Below are positions 5,463 through 5,828 of a DNA stretch of 5,828 nucleotides, in pieces; position 1 is the stretch's first letter, and each line of letters starts with the position of its first letter. A program made the translations under genes and the position numbers. Below the pieces are notes generated by a model. It did no database searches. It saw only the letters and a program-made list of their open reading frames with translations, and had not been told where the DNA came from. The stretch comes from Methanoregula sp. (GTDB taxonomy: Archaea; Halobacteriota; Methanomicrobia; Methanomicrobiales; Methanospirillaceae). The stretch spans positions 195 to 6,022 of the forward strand of contig DUHF01000166.1 in assembly GCA_013331015.1 (NCBI GenBank), given 5' to 3'.

Positions 5463-5828
5463 TGCCGCTGAGTGATTCCTGGCAGACCGGCGAGATCCCC
5501 GGGCCAAAGAAAGCCTCGCTCATTCTCAAACCCGATATCGCAGACGCGCTGATCCTCCGGGCACGGCGCCCGATCATGATCGTGGGCCACGGTATCCTTG
5601 AATACGAGGTCGAAGGCTGCAAACTCATCGACTGCTTAATCGAACTGGCAAAGAAAGGGAAGATCCCGGTCATCGTGACGGCAAGCACCAACAAGGAGTT
5701 CCTTTCCCGGAATTTTGCACCTGCGGCCATAATGCCGGCGGTCGATATCGCCAACCGGCTGACCGACCCCGGATGGAAAGGGCTTGACGGGAAAGATACC
5801 TACGACCTTGCCATCTTCGTCGGGCTCC
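5462..5828 (+). CDS. cdhB: ACDS CO dehydrogenase epsilon subunit CdhB (5' part, cut by window end)
   Basis: The frame opens with ATG sharing its A with the cdhA stop (TAATG) and stays open to the window edge, giving 122 residues of a protein usually about 170 long. The N-terminal WQTGEIPGPKKASLI (7-21), followed by ARRPIMIVGHGILE (34-47) and KIPVIVTAS (67-75), matches the epsilon subunit of ACDS. That subunit has a Rossmann-like (DHS-type) fold and binds CdhA in the alpha2-epsilon2 CODH component; a role in electron transfer involving FAD has been proposed for it. It lacks the cysteine motifs of a redox-cluster protein, having only C53 and C58 here. Its position directly behind cdhA is the standard archaeal order. 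The other ACDS subunit genes are expected downstream but are not visible. Confidence 0.9.
   Translation, partial: MPLSDSWQTGEIPGPKKASLILKPDIADALILRARRPIMIVGHGILEYEVEGCKLIDCLIELAKKGKIPVIVTASTNKEFLSRNFAPAAIMPAVDIANRLTDPGWKGLDGKDTYDLAIFVGL

Noticed and set aside
4428..5507. Second long minus-strand open frame opposite the end of cdhA (359 codons)
   Set aside because: It is antisense to cdhA and the start of cdhB, has no recognisable domain, and is explained by composition.

Overview
The window looks like methanogenic euryarchaeal chromosome, most likely from the order Methanomicrobiales (Methanoregula-like). The evidence is an archaeal-type acetyl-CoA decarbonylase/synthase (ACDS) CODH alpha subunit followed by an epsilon subunit, which bacteria lack as a separate partner of this kind. 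GC-rich codon use, archaeal TATA-like elements in the intergenic gaps and GGTGAT-type ribosome binding sites agree with this. The genus is inferred from protein style only, since there is no rRNA or other marker.

Layout. Bases 1-216 carry no gene: a run of GC-rich hairpins (4-62), then a separate AT-rich perfect 12-bp inverted repeat (99-165) and a 10-bp palindrome (177-186). A minus-strand gene (217-1209) encodes a membrane-anchored protein with two zinc ribbons. A roughly 217-bp divergent intergenic region (1210-1426) holds TATA-like elements for both directions and a 12-bp palindrome. On the plus strand follow two adjacent, translationally coupled P-loop ATPases of the CooC nickel-insertase family (1427-2230 and 2227-2994, ATGA overlap). 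A 113-bp gap contains a T8 tract, a TATA-like element and a small palindrome at the expected start of transcription. Then come cdhA (3108-5462) and the start of cdhB (5462 to window end, TAATG overlap).

How they fit together. CdhA and CdhB form the CO dehydrogenase component (alpha2-epsilon2) of ACDS, which interconverts CO2 and CO at a nickel-iron C-cluster and, with subunits expected downstream of this window, makes or breaks acetyl-CoA. CooC-family ATPases load nickel into CODH, so the two ATPases are probably its maturation factors. The most notable point is that they are not equivalent. The first has every canonical CooC motif. The second keeps the metal-binding CxC pair and the catalytic P-loop lysine, but has Arg in place of the signature lysine of the deviant Walker A motif and DSPGG where the first has DMEAG. 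This suggests a specialised or heterodimeric maturation pair rather than a plain duplication. The zinc-ribbon protein is divergent from the set and has no demonstrated link to it.
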